Positions 1 to 8,805 of a stretch of 64,000 nt of DNA are shown in pieces; the stretch's first letter is position 1, and each line of letters starts with the position of its first letter. The notes under the pieces are model-generated. The model worked only from the letters and a program-made list of their open reading frames with translations, did not search any database and was not told the origin of the DNA. Location: assembly GCF_027938815.1 (NCBI RefSeq), contig NZ_CP115913.1:1150001-1214000 (forward strand). Direction: 5' to 3'. The DNA is from Oceanirhabdus sp. W0125-5. GTDB lineage: Bacteria > Bacillota > Clostridia > Clostridiales > Clostridiaceae. Both the position numbers and the translations under genes were made by a program.

Positions 1-1
1 T

Positions 2-1051
2 AGTATGGCGAATGCTTTTAAGTATTCAATATTTTACGTTATACAGCTTATTATAATAGGTGGAATTAGTTATTTATCTTGGAAACAATTTATTCAGTTG
101 TTAAAAGAAAATGAAAATAATATGATAAAAGTAAAAAAGGTTCTCGAATTAAACAATACTTATGCTGATGGATTTGCTAGGGATGTTGAGGTTTTGGATA
201 ATAATATAACACAAGTTAATCAAGCAATTTCAGAAATAACTAACTCAACAGAGGTGATGGTAAATAAATCAGAGGATTTTGTAAAATCTATTTCAAATAC
301 AGAAAATACTGTAGAGAGTATTGAAGAATTTATTAGAGAAACTCAAGGAAAAATGGGTGCAATTATGGAAAGTAGCTTTAAAGTTACTTCATATTCGGAA
401 GAAAACAAGGATAAGTTCTTAAAAATTACTGAAGAAATAGATAAGACAAGCACTCAAGCTGTTAAGTCTTTAGAAGCTGTAAAAAGCTTAATAAAAAGAA
501 ATGAAGAAATTGAACAAGCTGTTTATGCTATTGGAGATATTGCAAAACAAACCAATTTACTTGCTTTAAATGCATCTATTGAAGCTGCACGCTCAGGTGA
601 AGCAGGAAGAGGTTTTGCGGTAGTAGCTGAAGAAATAAAAAAACTATCCTCACAATCAGAAGAGGCAGCTAATAAAATTGGTGACTTAATATCTCATATA
701 ACAAAGGATATATCAAAAGTTGATGAGACAATTAAAGAAAGTAATAATATTATTGAAAATAATTCACAGCTTATTAAAGAAAGTGTTAGTAGCTTTGATC
801 TTATGTTTAATGCACAGAATGATATTATAAAAAATATTGAAGATAGCAGTTACATGATTGCAAAGTTAAATGGTAGTGGTGAAGAGATAAAAGTAAATGT
901 AAACAATTTAAGAGAAGTACATAATGGTAATCATAATAGCATTATGGAAATTTCAGCCTTAAGTGAGGAGATGAATGCTTCATTTGCTGAAATTGCTGAA
1001 TATACAAGTAATATAAATAGAAGTGCACAGAGTTTGAAAATGAATAATTAG
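2..1051 (+). CDS. Methyl-accepting chemotaxis protein, C-terminal part
   Basis: This is the signalling part of a chemoreceptor, which would control CheA from the membrane. A membrane segment lies near residues 8-25 (counting from the ATG at 5) and is followed directly by long methylation and signalling helices without a clear HAMP domain. The hairpin tip [20 protein letters not shown] (about residues 182-201) is the family hallmark. The frame is open to the window edge and no sensor domain is present, so the gene probably begins upstream and the ATG at 5 is internal. A receptor that really starts at 5 cannot be excluded. A terminator follows. Confidence 0.85.
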   Translation, partial: SMANAFKYSIFYVIQLIIIGGISYLSWKQFIQLLKENENNMIKVKKVLELNNTYADGFARDVEVLDNNITQVNQAISEITNSTEVMVNKSEDFVKSISNTENTVESIEEFIRETQGKMGAIMESSFKVTSYSEENKDKFLKITEEIDKTSTQAVKSLEAVKSLIKRNEEIEQAVYAIGDIAKQTNLLALNASIEAARSGEAGRGFAVVAEEIKKLSSQSEEAANKIGDLISHITKDISKVDETIKESNNIIENNSQLIKESVSSFDLMFNAQNDIIKNIEDSSYMIAKLNGSGEEIKVNVNNLREVHNGNHNSIMEISALSEEMNASFAEIAEYTSNINRSAQSLKMNN

Positions 1052-1061
1052 ACAATAAAAA

Positions 1062-1095
1062 CAAAAGGTGAATCCAAAGATTCGCCTTTTGTTTT
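1062..1095 (+). terminator. Rho-independent terminator after the chemoreceptor
   Basis: The stem AAAAGGTGAATC / GATTCGCCTTTT is followed by TGTTTT, 11 bases past the chemoreceptor stop codon. A second hairpin (AAAAAGTGTTGA / TCAACACTTTT) follows at 1113-1137. Confidence 0.8.
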
Positions 1096-1137
1096 ACCAA
1101 AATAATAATAATAAAAAGTGTTGACTTCAACACTTTT

Positions 1138-1519
1138 GTGTGTTAAAGTATTAAACAAGCAGTCACACTATAAAGCCCAAATATTATGTGATTGTAAAAA
1201 GATGTTTTATGAGAGTACTTATTGACACTTTCATAAATAACCATAACCTAGAATACTTATGAAATAACCTTTAATATTTGTGATTGTACAAATATTCCTA
1301 CCCTTAAGAATTTGACGGAAGAATTCTTAATAATTAAAGCCTAGAGGCTGTATAATAATTGTTATACAGCCTCATATAAAAATAAAAGACTGTATTCTGT
1401 TTACAGGACCTTGTAGGTATACCCAATATACTTGCAAGGTCTTTTTGATTTATAAAAAAATGAACTATTGGTTATAAGAGGGAGTGACCACTGTGAAGTG
1501 GTAAACATATATTTAAATA
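1138..1519. other. Intergenic region with hairpins, no gene seen
   Basis: I see no coding frame here. A perfect 12 bp hairpin (GAGGCTGTATAA) lies at 1344-1373 without a T tract. A terminator-like hairpin with stem GACCTTG/CAAGGTC and a following CTTTTT lies at 1407-1446. A short hairpin ACCACTGTGAAGTGGT lies near 1487-1502. These could be a leader or attenuator for ilvE, but I recognise no known riboswitch class. Confidence 0.5.
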
Positions 1520-1528
1520 TGCTATAAT
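1520..1528 (+). promoter_or_regulatory. Extended -10 promoter for ilvE
   Basis: TGCTATAAT is a perfect extended -10 element about 87 bases upstream of the ilvE start. No good -35 box is visible, as is common for extended -10 promoters. Confidence 0.45.
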
Positions 1529-1614
1529 AAAAATGAGGAAAATATGATTTAGTATACTGGAATAGGAAAAGTATGACATATTTTTAAAATTATATTATAG
1601 TGGAGGTAATTTCA

Positions 1615-2637
1615 ATGAAACCTGTAGATATCAATTGGAGTGAGTTAGGATTTAACTATATCAAAACCGATTATAGATATGTTTCTCATTGGAAAGATGG
1701 AAAATGGGATGAAGGGAAATTAGTTGAAGATAATAAGATTGCTATTAGTGAATCAGCTACAGCACTTCATTATGGACAGCAATGTTTCGAAGGTTTAAAG
1801 GCTTATAGAACTAAAGATGGAAAGATACAGCTATTTAGACCAGATCAAAATGCTAAAAGAATGAACAGTAGTTGCAGAAGAATTTTAATGCCTGAGATTT
1901 CAGAAGAACAATTTATTGACGCTTGTATACAAGTAGTTAAAGCAAATGAAGCATATGTACCACCTTATGGAAGTGGAGCAACTTTCTATTTAAGACCATT
2001 TATAATAGGTGTAGGTGATAACTTAGGAGTAAAAGCAGCACCAGAATTTATGTTTGTGGTATTCGGAGTTCCAGTAGGACCATACTTTAAAGGTGGAATG
2101 GCTCCAGTTAACTTTATGATTGCTGAATATGATAGAGCAGCTCCATTTGGAACAGGGGCAGCAAAAGTTGGTGGAAACTATGCTGGAAGCTTATTAGCTC
2201 ATAAAATAGCAAAAGACAGAGGATTTGCTGATGCTATATATCTTGATCCTCAAACACATACAAAAATTGAAGAAGTAGGTGCAGCAAACTTTTTTGGTAT
2301 TACAGAGAATAATGAATTTATTACTCCAAAATCAGAATCAATACTTCCAAGTATAACAAAATATTCTTTAATGCATATTGCTGAGAATTATATGGATATG
2401 GAAGTAAAAGAAGAAGATGTATTTATTGATAAATTAGATAGATTCACTGAGGCAGGAGCTTGTGGAACTGCTGCGGTTATTACACCGATTGGTGGAATAG
2501 AGCATAATGAAAAACTACATGTATTCTATAGTGAAACTGAAGTAGGTCCAATAACTAGAAAGCTTTATGATACCCTTTCAGGTATTCAATTTGGTGAAAT
2601 TGAAGCACCAGAAGGATGGATAGTTGAAGTAAAATAA
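1615..2637 (+). CDS. ilvE: Branched-chain amino acid aminotransferase
   Basis: It transfers the amino group between leucine, isoleucine or valine and 2-oxoglutarate in the cytoplasm, using PLP. The roughly 340-residue length and the motif [15 protein letters not shown], with the PLP-binding lysine, identify the class IV, BCAT type II fold. Further family blocks are [19 protein letters not shown] and the late GACGTAA stretch. The longest frame opens with GTG at 1600, but that codon overlaps the Shine-Dalgarno GGAGG (1603-1607). The ATG at 1615, seven bases further on, is the likely start. It is monocistronic, between an extended -10 promoter and a strong terminator. Confidence 0.95.
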   Translation: MKPVDINWSELGFNYIKTDYRYVSHWKDGKWDEGKLVEDNKIAISESATALHYGQQCFEGLKAYRTKDGKIQLFRPDQNAKRMNSSCRRILMPEISEEQFIDACIQVVKANEAYVPPYGSGATFYLRPFIIGVGDNLGVKAAPEFMFVVFGVPVGPYFKGGMAPVNFMIAEYDRAAPFGTGAAKVGGNYAGSLLAHKIAKDRGFADAIYLDPQTHTKIEEVGAANFFGITENNEFITPKSESILPSITKYSLMHIAENYMDMEVKEEDVFIDKLDRFTEAGACGTAAVITPIGGIEHNEKLHVFYSETEVGPITRKLYDTLSGIQFGEIEAPEGWIVEVK

Positions 2638-2649
2638 GAGATATAAATA

Positions 2650-2688
2650 AAAATAGAGTGTCATCAAGAGATGACACTCTATTTTTAT
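2650..2688. terminator. Bidirectional terminator, ilvE / lipoprotein
   Basis: A long stem (AAAATAGAGTGTCATC / GATGACACTCTATTTT) with A and T tracts on both sides lies between convergent genes, so it can serve both strands. Confidence 0.85.
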
Positions 2689-3653
2689 TAATTTTGTAAG
2701 TTAATCCAAAGAGAAGTTATATAATCTTTTACATTATCAGTGAATTTAAAATCATTTTCAACTAATAATTTTTTGAAGGAATCCAGCTCTTTTACTGCAA
2801 GGTTCTTTTTATTAGATAAATCTACATTTTTAATAAAGGCTTTGAATTCATCAGAAGTATATTCACTATCAATGGGAATGTTTCTTATAGGACCATTCAT
2901 AAGAAGGGTACCCATATAAACATAATAACGATGTTCCATAATATTATATCTGAGAGAATCGTGATACTTGTCCATGAAATTTGCCACATTTTTAGCTCTA
3001 TCAAATTGTTCTTCAAGAGACAAAACAGGAGTTCCATCAGAGAAAGAAGGGGCATCAGATTCAACGTTCATTAACTCAAAATAAGATTTAATATCTTCAG
3101 CAATGTAATTTGAGTACTTATTATATGCTGAATAATCTATAATTGCATCGTAAGTACCTTCCGTTACAATAAATTTGTAATGAGACTTTAAAAGATCTGT
3201 AACTAGTGATTTAAGAGCTTCATTTTCAATTTTATCAACGTTATCTAGAGTGATATTTTCATAGTTATATGTATTTATAAGAATTTTGTCATTTTCATCT
3301 GAATGAAGTTGTTCATTAATTGAGATGAATCTATCACTTTGAACAACCTCTAATAAAAGAACTAAGTCTGTAGCATTATCAATAGATAGATATCCAATAT
3401 TTTCATCTAGATAAGTTACTAGTTCAGTTAGTTTTTTATTATCTTTAACATATTGATTGAATTCATTAATTATTTCAGTTTGATTATTTTTTGATTTCTG
3501 TTTAGAAGGATTTGAATCTTTCACTGTGTTAACAACTTCATTTTTTTGTGTGTTTTTTGAGTTGTCTTGCGGTGAATTATTAGAAGTACACCCTATTAAT
3601 GTTCCGCTTGCAATCATAGCAGATAAAACAATACATAATAAATTTTTCCTCAT
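2688..3653 (-). CDS. Lipoprotein of unknown function
   Basis: This is a secreted lipid-anchored protein of about 321 residues. A positively charged start (MRKN), a hydrophobic stretch and the lipobox LIGC are followed by an S/N/K/Q-rich linker and a mainly helical charged domain. I recognise no catalytic motif. The longest frame begins 8 codons earlier, but GGAGG at about 3658-3662 sits correctly before the ATG at 3653. It stands alone and converges on ilvE. Confidence 0.75.
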   Translation of the reverse strand: MRKNLLCIVLSAMIASGTLIGCTSNNSPQDNSKNTQKNEVVNTVKDSNPSKQKSKNNQTEIINEFNQYVKDNKKLTELVTYLDENIGYLSIDNATDLVLLLEVVQSDRFISINEQLHSDENDKILINTYNYENITLDNVDKIENEALKSLVTDLLKSHYKFIVTEGTYDAIIDYSAYNKYSNYIAEDIKSYFELMNVESDAPSFSDGTPVLSLEEQFDRAKNVANFMDKYHDSLRYNIMEHRYYVYMGTLLMNGPIRNIPIDSEYTSDEFKAFIKNVDLSNKKNLAVKELDSFKKLLVENDFKFTDNVKDYITSLWINLQN

Positions 3654-3921
3654 TTTAACCTCCGAAGTATGTTTCATACTCTATTTTAAAATATTTTATA
3701 AAGCATATATAATTAGGATACATAAATTTTGAAAAGTTTTCAACAAAGTTTAATGTTTCTTAATAAAAGGTTAAAAAATGAGTAAATATTAGTATAGACT
3801 TTTTTTGTTAAATATTGTACAATTTAAAGGTTGCAAAACAAATAAGAAGTAAATATGTTATAATATAGAAAAGTGATTATGATTTACCATAGATAAATGT
3901 GGTGTTATAGGAGGGGGAAAT

Positions 3922-4467
3922 ATGAAGGTTTTAGGGGTTTATAAGTCTTGGAATAAGTTTACAGAAGAGATGAATGGTAAGTTTCAAGAGGAAAGTATGG
4001 AATCTAATATGCCTCATATTTCATTTAAGATAGACGGGGATGAAGTAATATATAAAATCGAAAAAATCCATAATAAGATTTTACCAAGATTTCAAACTTA
4101 TCTTAAAATGGAATTGAATTATAAGGAAGTTTTAAATTTTAGATTCTTTTTAGAAAAAATAAATAAAAGATCAAAGGGTAAAGAAAATGAAATCGATGGC
4201 ATTGAAAAGATAGAAATAGCAGATTCAGAGTTTAATGATAAATTTAGTATATATACTAATAATGAAGAATATGTAAGAATAATGATGAATAAAAGTGTTA
4301 TTAAAAGATTGATATGTGGAATACCAGTTAAAAAATTGTCTATTGAAACTGTGGGAAAAAAGAAATATATATGTATTAAGACTCAAGGAGTGGCTAAAAA
4401 TATTGAAACATTAAGAAAAATGTATTATCTCATTATAGAAATATTAGGATGTTTACAAGAAATATAA
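3922..4467 (+). CDS. Conserved hypothetical cytoplasmic protein
   Basis: This is a 181-residue soluble, lysine- and glutamate-rich protein with no signal peptide or membrane span. It begins with an ATG behind a strong GGAGGGGG site. I do not recognise a domain. A TATAAT box at 3859-3864 could be its promoter, but the -35 is unclear. It has its own terminator, so it is probably monocistronic. Confidence 0.65.
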   Translation: MKVLGVYKSWNKFTEEMNGKFQEESMESNMPHISFKIDGDEVIYKIEKIHNKILPRFQTYLKMELNYKEVLNFRFFLEKINKRSKGKENEIDGIEKIEIADSEFNDKFSIYTNNEEYVRIMMNKSVIKRLICGIPVKKLSIETVGKKKYICIKTQGVAKNIETLRKMYYLIIEILGCLQEI

Positions 4468-4477
4468 TATTTTTTAG

Positions 4478-4508
4478 AAAAAGTTGCGAATTATTGCAAC
4501 TTTTTATA
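4478..4508 (+). terminator. Terminator after the 3922-4467 gene
   Basis: The stem AAAAAGTTGC / GCAACTTTTT is followed by a T-rich tail. Confidence 0.75.
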
Positions 4509-4554
4509 TTTTAAATCGTTTATATATTAAGAATGATTTAAAGGAGATGATTAT

Positions 4555-4650
4555 ATGGTAAAAAATATGGTTCCAACATTATTATTTGCACTATTAATAG
4601 TAATTTTTTCAGCATTAACTATTAATTATTTTATATCGGCTTTAGGTTAA
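4555..4650 (+). CDS. 31-residue single-span membrane peptide
   Basis: This small ORF starts at ATG 4555 with the Shine-Dalgarno AAGGAGA at the right spacing, and its stop codon touches a strong terminator. The peptide is almost entirely hydrophobic (FALLIVIFSALTINYFISA), so it should be one membrane helix with a short MVKN start. A dedicated ribosome site and terminator argue that it is real. It could be a small regulatory membrane protein or a toxin-like peptide; nothing in the sequence decides this. Confidence 0.6.
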   Translation: MVKNMVPTLLFALLIVIFSALTINYFISALG

Positions 4651-4688
4651 GAGTCATCGTTTATTAAAGGGACGATGGCTCTTATTTT
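4651..4688 (+). terminator. Terminator of the 31-residue ORF
   Basis: The stem GAGTCATCG / CGATGGCTC (one G-T pair) is followed by TTATTTTTT directly after the stop codon. Confidence 0.8.
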
Positions 4689-4692
4689 TTAT

Positions 4693-4722
4693 TCTTAAGG
4701 AAATTGAAAAATTTCACTAAGA
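4693..4722. repeat. Mini-hairpin with GAAA loop, copy 1 of 3
   Basis: TCTTAAGGAAATT-GAAA-AATTTCACTAAGA folds into a 13-position stem with a GAAA tetraloop and two mismatches. Related hairpins lie at 17513-17542 and 47862-47891. All three follow a rho-independent terminator within a few bases. Confidence 0.65.
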
Positions 4723-4799
4723 AATTATCGATTAAATTTTCTTAAGAATAAAAAATACAAATAGCTCTTTACAAAGTTGTAATTTAATGGTAGTATTAA

Positions 4800-4817
4800 T
4801 GTAAAGCTAGCTTAACA
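4800..4817. promoter_or_regulatory. Operator 1 upstream of the XRE regulator
   Basis: TGTAAAGCTAGCTTAACA is an 18 bp near-palindrome of the form TGTAAAG-N4-CTTAACA, the first of three copies ahead of the regulator gene. Confidence 0.6.
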
Positions 4818-4851
4818 TTAATCTGATACCAATATATTTTTTTATTGTTTA

Positions 4852-4869
4852 TGTAAAGGAAACTTAACA
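4852..4869. promoter_or_regulatory. Operator 2 upstream of the XRE regulator
   Basis: TGTAAAGGAAACTTAACA has the same 18 bp form TGTAAAG-N4-CTTAACA, 52 bases after operator 1. Confidence 0.6.
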
Positions 4870-4915
4870 TCATTATGTATTATGTGTATTACTAAGGTAT
4901 TTTTTTTCTATGGCA

Positions 4916-4933
4916 TGTAAAGGTAACTTAACA
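4916..4933. promoter_or_regulatory. Operator 3 upstream of the XRE regulator
   Basis: TGTAAAGGTAACTTAACA has the same 18 bp form, 64 bases after operator 2 and just upstream of the Shine-Dalgarno site. Binding here could block transcription or ribosome loading, giving autoregulation. Confidence 0.6.
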
Positions 4934-4958
4934 TAATGGAAGGAGGGGAGTGAAAAAA

Positions 4959-5156
4959 TTGAAAAATAGAGTTAAAGAGCTAAGGGAAAATAACAGTATG
5001 ACTCAAGATAAATTAGGCGAGATGGTTGGGGTTTCGAGAATCACTATTATTTCCCTTGAGAAGGGAAAGTATAACCCATCAATAATGTTGGCATACAAAA
5101 TCGCAAAGGTTTTTAATTTAACTATAGAAGAAGTTTTTTTATTTGAGGAGGAGTAG
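4959..5156 (+). CDS. XRE-family (HTH_3) transcriptional regulator, small
   Basis: This is a 65-residue Cro/cI-like DNA-binding protein consisting of little more than the helix-turn-helix (MTQDKLGEMVGVSRITIISLEKGKYNPS) and an acidic tail. The frame extends to GTG 4950, only three bases after AGGAGG. The TTG at 4959, which gives the family-typical MKNRVKELR start, is better spaced. The three palindromes upstream are its likely operators. Such short XRE proteins are commonly paired with small multi-span membrane proteins, and one lies downstream at 5535. Confidence 0.85.
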   Translation: MKNRVKELRENNSMTQDKLGEMVGVSRITIISLEKGKYNPSIMLAYKIAKVFNLTIEEVFLFEEE

Positions 5157-5226
5157 GTAGGGTAGTGTTAAAGGTATATGAAAATTGATATACACCTATA
5201 AAAAATTACAAGAAGATTAGATTAAT

Positions 5227-5283
5227 TGAGAATGGAGAATGGAGAATTGAGAATGTCGGATATTTCTCTCCGAGAAATTAAAA
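5227..5283 (+). repeat. Heptad-arm element, fragment (left end only)
   Basis: Four 7-base units (TGAGAAT, GGAGAAT, GGAGAAT, TGAGAAT) are followed by the first internal hairpin ATTTCTCTCCGAGAAAT, after which similarity stops. It is the left end of the element described fully at 61803-62042. Confidence 0.8.
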
Positions 5284-5534
5284 TTTTTGCTATTTTTTAT
5301 CCCAAAAGGGATGTGTGATTCTAAAAAAAGGTATGACAAACACGTGTGATAATGAATATATCTTGGATAACGAGATGTTACTTTGCACAGGACTATCGAC
5401 CTTTAGAGATGGGGGCAAGTCTAATATAGATAAAGTATTGAAAATCAAGGGTTATGTTAAAAGTACCATTAAAACTTTTGACAATACCTAGGGTAGTATG
5501 GGGAAAAAAATATTAATAAAGGAGAATTAATTAT
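5284..5534. other. Intergenic remnant region, no convincing gene
   Basis: An open frame of 52 codons runs from ATG 5333 to TAG 5491, but it has no ribosome binding site and no recognisable motif, so I do not call it. It may be remnant sequence behind the truncated repeat. GGAG at about 5521 is the ribosome site of the next gene. Confidence 0.4.
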
Positions 5535-5954
5535 ATGAAAAGCTATGAAAAATTAAATAGAAAAAATAAGATTGAGTCATTGTTATTTGCATTATTTGGT
5601 GTGTGTTCAATTGTATCAACCTATTTATTTGAGCCAATTGGACAAAAGCAATTGGTTATTTCTCTTGGATGGGCTGCTACAGGAGTAGGAATTTTAATGT
5701 TCTTAATGTATACATTTGGAAAGAACAACAAGAGAATGAAGGATACTACTATAGCTGAAAATGATGAGATGAGCAGCCAAATGAAAGGAAATGCGGCAAG
5801 GAAATCGTTTATGCCTACCTATATATTTTTAATGATAAGTATAATTGTTGTTCAGTATGTGAATATCTCTGTAACAAATTATATATTAATATTATTAGCA
5901 GTCTTTCCAGGTATATATGTCATAAATATTTTTAGGGTATCTTTAAAATATTAA
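5535..5954 (+). CDS. Small multi-span membrane protein next to the XRE gene
   Basis: This is a 139-residue protein with about four hydrophobic spans, two before and two after a charged central loop containing AENDEMSSQMKGNAARKSF. That acidic-then-GNAAR loop resembles small membrane proteins (DUF2178/DUF3796-like) often encoded beside short XRE regulators. The family link is inference. A GGAG site precedes the ATG. The pair 4959/5535 is separated by a repeat fragment, which may have split an older operon. Confidence 0.6.
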   Translation: MKSYEKLNRKNKIESLLFALFGVCSIVSTYLFEPIGQKQLVISLGWAATGVGILMFLMYTFGKNNKRMKDTTIAENDEMSSQMKGNAARKSFMPTYIFLMISIIVVQYVNISVTNYILILLAVFPGIYVINIFRVSLKY

Positions 5955-5964
5955 AAATAATACA

Positions 5965-6037
5965 GTCAGGTACAGACCAGGGACGGTTCATTAAAACTTT
6001 TAATGTTTTAATGAACCGTCCCCTAGTTCTTGACCTA
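5965..6037. repeat. Large palindrome with GGGACGGTTC core (REP-like)
   Basis: GGGACGGTTCATTAAAAC (5980-5997) and its exact reverse complement (6005-6022) form an 18 bp stem with a 7-base loop. Weaker pairing extends it to the flanking AGGT/ACCT. GGGACGGTTC palindromes recur in many Firmicute genomes as REP-type repeats. It may also act as a terminator for the membrane protein gene. Confidence 0.65.
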
Positions 6038-6125
6038 GTTATTGGTTTATTATTTTAACTAAAATGTAAACTATTTCAAATTAATATCGTATATAATAAT
6101 GGATATATTTTAAGGGGGTATTGCT

Positions 6126-7451
6126 TTGAATAAAAAAAAGAGTAAAAAAGCAAGTAGTAAGTATTTAATAATTGTAATAGCCTTGTTTTCAATTTCTATA
6201 GTTTATGGTTTTATAAAATGGGACACAGAAAAAAATAATGTGTTAGACATTGAGGGAATTGATTTAATAGAGGTAAATGGTAAAGTGTCAAGGTTGAGTA
6301 ATGATAATAAGGCAGTAGATTCCATAAATAAATTAGCCTTTGAGATGATTAAGAAAGATCAGGGGAACAACCTTGTAATTTCACCTGTGAGTATTGTAAG
6401 TTCTTTATCGTTACTTACTAATGGAGCAAATGAAGAAGGCAAAAGTGAACTATTAAGTTATTTGTTATCAGAGAAGACTCATGTAGAATATAATCAAACT
6501 ATTCAGGATATGAACAAAGATTTTAATGAATATATTTTGTACATGAGCAACCATGGTAAAAATTCTGAGATTAAGTATGGAACTTCAATATGGATTGATA
6601 AGAAATATTCATATGATGTAAATGAGGAATTTATAAATAGGGCAAATAATGATTATTATGCAGAGGTTTATTTTGAAGATTTTAAAGGGGATACAGATAG
6701 GTCAGTAAATAAGGTAAATAAATGGTGTAATCTTAAAACTAAGGGTAAAATAAATGAAATTATGGATAAGGAACTGGATGATGAGTTCTTTGGAGTTATA
6801 CTTAATACTCTATATTTTAATGGTTCATGGAAAGAACCTTTTAATAATAGGTCGACTAAGAAAAAGGAATTCCTTGCAGGTACTGGGAAAAAGGTTAAAG
6901 TCCCCATGATGTGCTCTAAAGAGAACCTAGAATATCTTGAGAATCAACAATTCAAGGCAATTAAAAAAGGTTATCGAGGTGGTAAATATGAAATGACAAT
7001 TATACTGCCTAATGAGAATATAGATATTGATGAGTTATTAAATAATATGGATGTAGATTCATGGAATGAAATTAATCATGGAGAAAATTCTTTTACATAT
7101 GATGAGGTAATTATTAATATGCCTAAATTCAAGTTTGAATATGAGAGATTGTTAAATGAAGATTTAATCAATAGTGGTGTTAAAAGTGTATTTAAGAGTA
7201 CACCAGCAGGATTAAGTGATATTAGTGAAGAGGTATATCTTTCACTTATAAAGCAAAAGTGTACAATTGAAATTAATGAGAGTGGAACAGAGGCTGCTGC
7301 AGTTACTTCCATTGAAATGAATAAATCTGAAGCATGTGAAGCGGAAAAGGAACCAAAAGAATTTATAGTTAATAGACCATTTATATTTATAATAAGTGAT
7401 AGCAAATATGATAGTATTCTTTTCATAGGAAAAGTTTATAATCCAGCATAA
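6126..7451 (+). CDS. Membrane-anchored serpin (serine protease inhibitor)
   Basis: This 441-residue protein has an N-terminal membrane anchor (about residues 14-33) followed by a full serpin fold outside the cell. Family blocks are LVISPVSIVSSLSLL, LNTLYFNGSWKEPF and the C-terminal FIVNRPFIFIISD...ILFIGKV. The hinge ESGTEAAAVTS has the small alanines needed for loop insertion, so it should be inhibitory. Counting from the hinge puts the cleavage point near Lys-Ser or Ser-Glu of MNKSEA. The start is TTG at 6126, seven bases after AGGGGG. A second serpin gene follows 15 bases on, so the two are probably one operon. Confidence 0.92.
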   Translation: MNKKKSKKASSKYLIIVIALFSISIVYGFIKWDTEKNNVLDIEGIDLIEVNGKVSRLSNDNKAVDSINKLAFEMIKKDQGNNLVISPVSIVSSLSLLTNGANEEGKSELLSYLLSEKTHVEYNQTIQDMNKDFNEYILYMSNHGKNSEIKYGTSIWIDKKYSYDVNEEFINRANNDYYAEVYFEDFKGDTDRSVNKVNKWCNLKTKGKINEIMDKELDDEFFGVILNTLYFNGSWKEPFNNRSTKKKEFLAGTGKKVKVPMMCSKENLEYLENQQFKAIKKGYRGGKYEMTIILPNENIDIDELLNNMDVDSWNEINHGENSFTYDEVIINMPKFKFEYERLLNEDLINSGVKSVFKSTPAGLSDISEEVYLSLIKQKCTIEINESGTEAAAVTSIEMNKSEACEAEKEPKEFIVNRPFIFIISDSKYDSILFIGKVYNPA

Positions 7452-7466
7452 AAAGGAGTTGCAGTA

Positions 7467-8747
7467 ATGAAAAAAAGGGTTTGTATATTTTTATTAATAC
7501 TTATGATTGTAGGACTAAGTGGGTGTAATAAACCTGTAAAAAATATAAAATCAAATATAGAAGTAGAAACGATAAAGGTATCAGTAAAGGATAAAAATAA
7601 TAATCAAGTGGATGTAGCTGATGTAAGCAAAGCAGTAAATAGAGCGACGTTTTCTATGATGAAGGAATTAAATAAGGAAAAAAATATGCTTATTTCACCA
7701 CTTAGTATAGTATCATCATTAGCTTTATTACAGAATGGAGGTTCTAATGGAAGTGATGATGAGATAATAAGATTTTTATTTGGGAAAGATTTAGAGCTTA
7801 ATCAAGCAAAAGAATTAATAAATACACAATTCAGGGATTTGATTATTAATTGTGTAAATGATGAAAAAGATGAGGTTATAATAGGAAATTCAGTTTGGTT
7901 TGACAATAGGGTAAGTGATAATGTGAATGATGACTTTTTAAAGGTTTCTAAAGAAAACTTCTTTAGTGAAGTTTATACAGAAGACTTTATAAATAATACA
8001 AAAGAAGCTGTTGGTAAGGTAAATAAGTGGATTGAGTTAAAGAGTAAAGGAAAATTGAAAGACATTATGGAGGAAGAGGAAGTATCAGATGAATTTTGGG
8101 GTACATCAGTAAATACACTATATTTCAAGGGAAATTGGAGCACAGAATTTAATCCTTCTATGACAAAGAAAGAAAAGTTTACTAAGGCTAATGGTGACAG
8201 CATAATGGTTGATATGATGAATAAAATCACTTATAGCTCTGTTTATGAAGATGATAATATGTATGCATTACATCTTCCTTATCAGGGGGCACATACAATG
8301 ACATTTATATTGCCTAAGAATGGGATAACACTTAATGAAGTGCTAAAGGATATGTCTTTGAATCATTGGAATAAGATAAAAAATGATGAAAATAGGATGT
8401 ATTCAGAAGTAAAATTGAAAGTACCTAAGTTTAGATATGAATATGAAACAAAGCTTAGAGAGTACTTAAGTGACAATGGAATAAACAAGATATTCACTAG
8501 TGTAGAAAAACCTCTTGAAGGTATTATGAATAATGCTTATATAAGTGAGATAGTGCATAATACAGTAATATCCTTAGATGAAGAGGGAACAGAAGCTGCT
8601 GCTGTTACTAGAGAACTGTTATGTGGAAGTGGTATGCCTGAAAATGAAGTAGAGTTTTATTGTGATAAACCTTTTGCATTTATAATAAGCAATTGGAGGA
8701 ATAATACCATATTATTTAGTGGTGTGGTATATGAACCTAAATTTTAA
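7467..8747 (+). CDS. Lipoprotein serpin (serine protease inhibitor)
   Basis: This 426-residue serpin carries a lipoprotein signal peptide with lipobox LSGC, so it is lipid-anchored, unlike its helix-anchored neighbour. The serpin blocks MLISPLSIVSSLALL, VNTLYFKGNWSTEF and the end CDKPFAFIISN...ILFSGVVYEP are intact. The hinge EEGTEAAAVTR indicates an inhibitory serpin. The reactive loop (RELLCGSGM) differs completely from that of the first serpin, and its likely P1 region is Gly/Ser. An AAGGAG site precedes the ATG. The gene probably arose by duplication, with target specificity then diverging. Confidence 0.92.
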   Translation: MKKRVCIFLLILMIVGLSGCNKPVKNIKSNIEVETIKVSVKDKNNNQVDVADVSKAVNRATFSMMKELNKEKNMLISPLSIVSSLALLQNGGSNGSDDEIIRFLFGKDLELNQAKELINTQFRDLIINCVNDEKDEVIIGNSVWFDNRVSDNVNDDFLKVSKENFFSEVYTEDFINNTKEAVGKVNKWIELKSKGKLKDIMEEEEVSDEFWGTSVNTLYFKGNWSTEFNPSMTKKEKFTKANGDSIMVDMMNKITYSSVYEDDNMYALHLPYQGAHTMTFILPKNGITLNEVLKDMSLNHWNKIKNDENRMYSEVKLKVPKFRYEYETKLREYLSDNGINKIFTSVEKPLEGIMNNAYISEIVHNTVISLDEEGTEAAAVTRELLCGSGMPENEVEFYCDKPFAFIISNWRNNTILFSGVVYEPKF

Positions 8748-8805
8748 AAATTTGATATAATAGAAGAGTAAAATTATACAGAGAATTCAAAATTGGAGGG
8801 GAATT

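Noticed and set aside
5333..5491. 52-codon frame beyond the truncated repeat
   Set aside because: No ribosome binding site, no recognisable motif and no terminator; left as remnant intergenic DNA.
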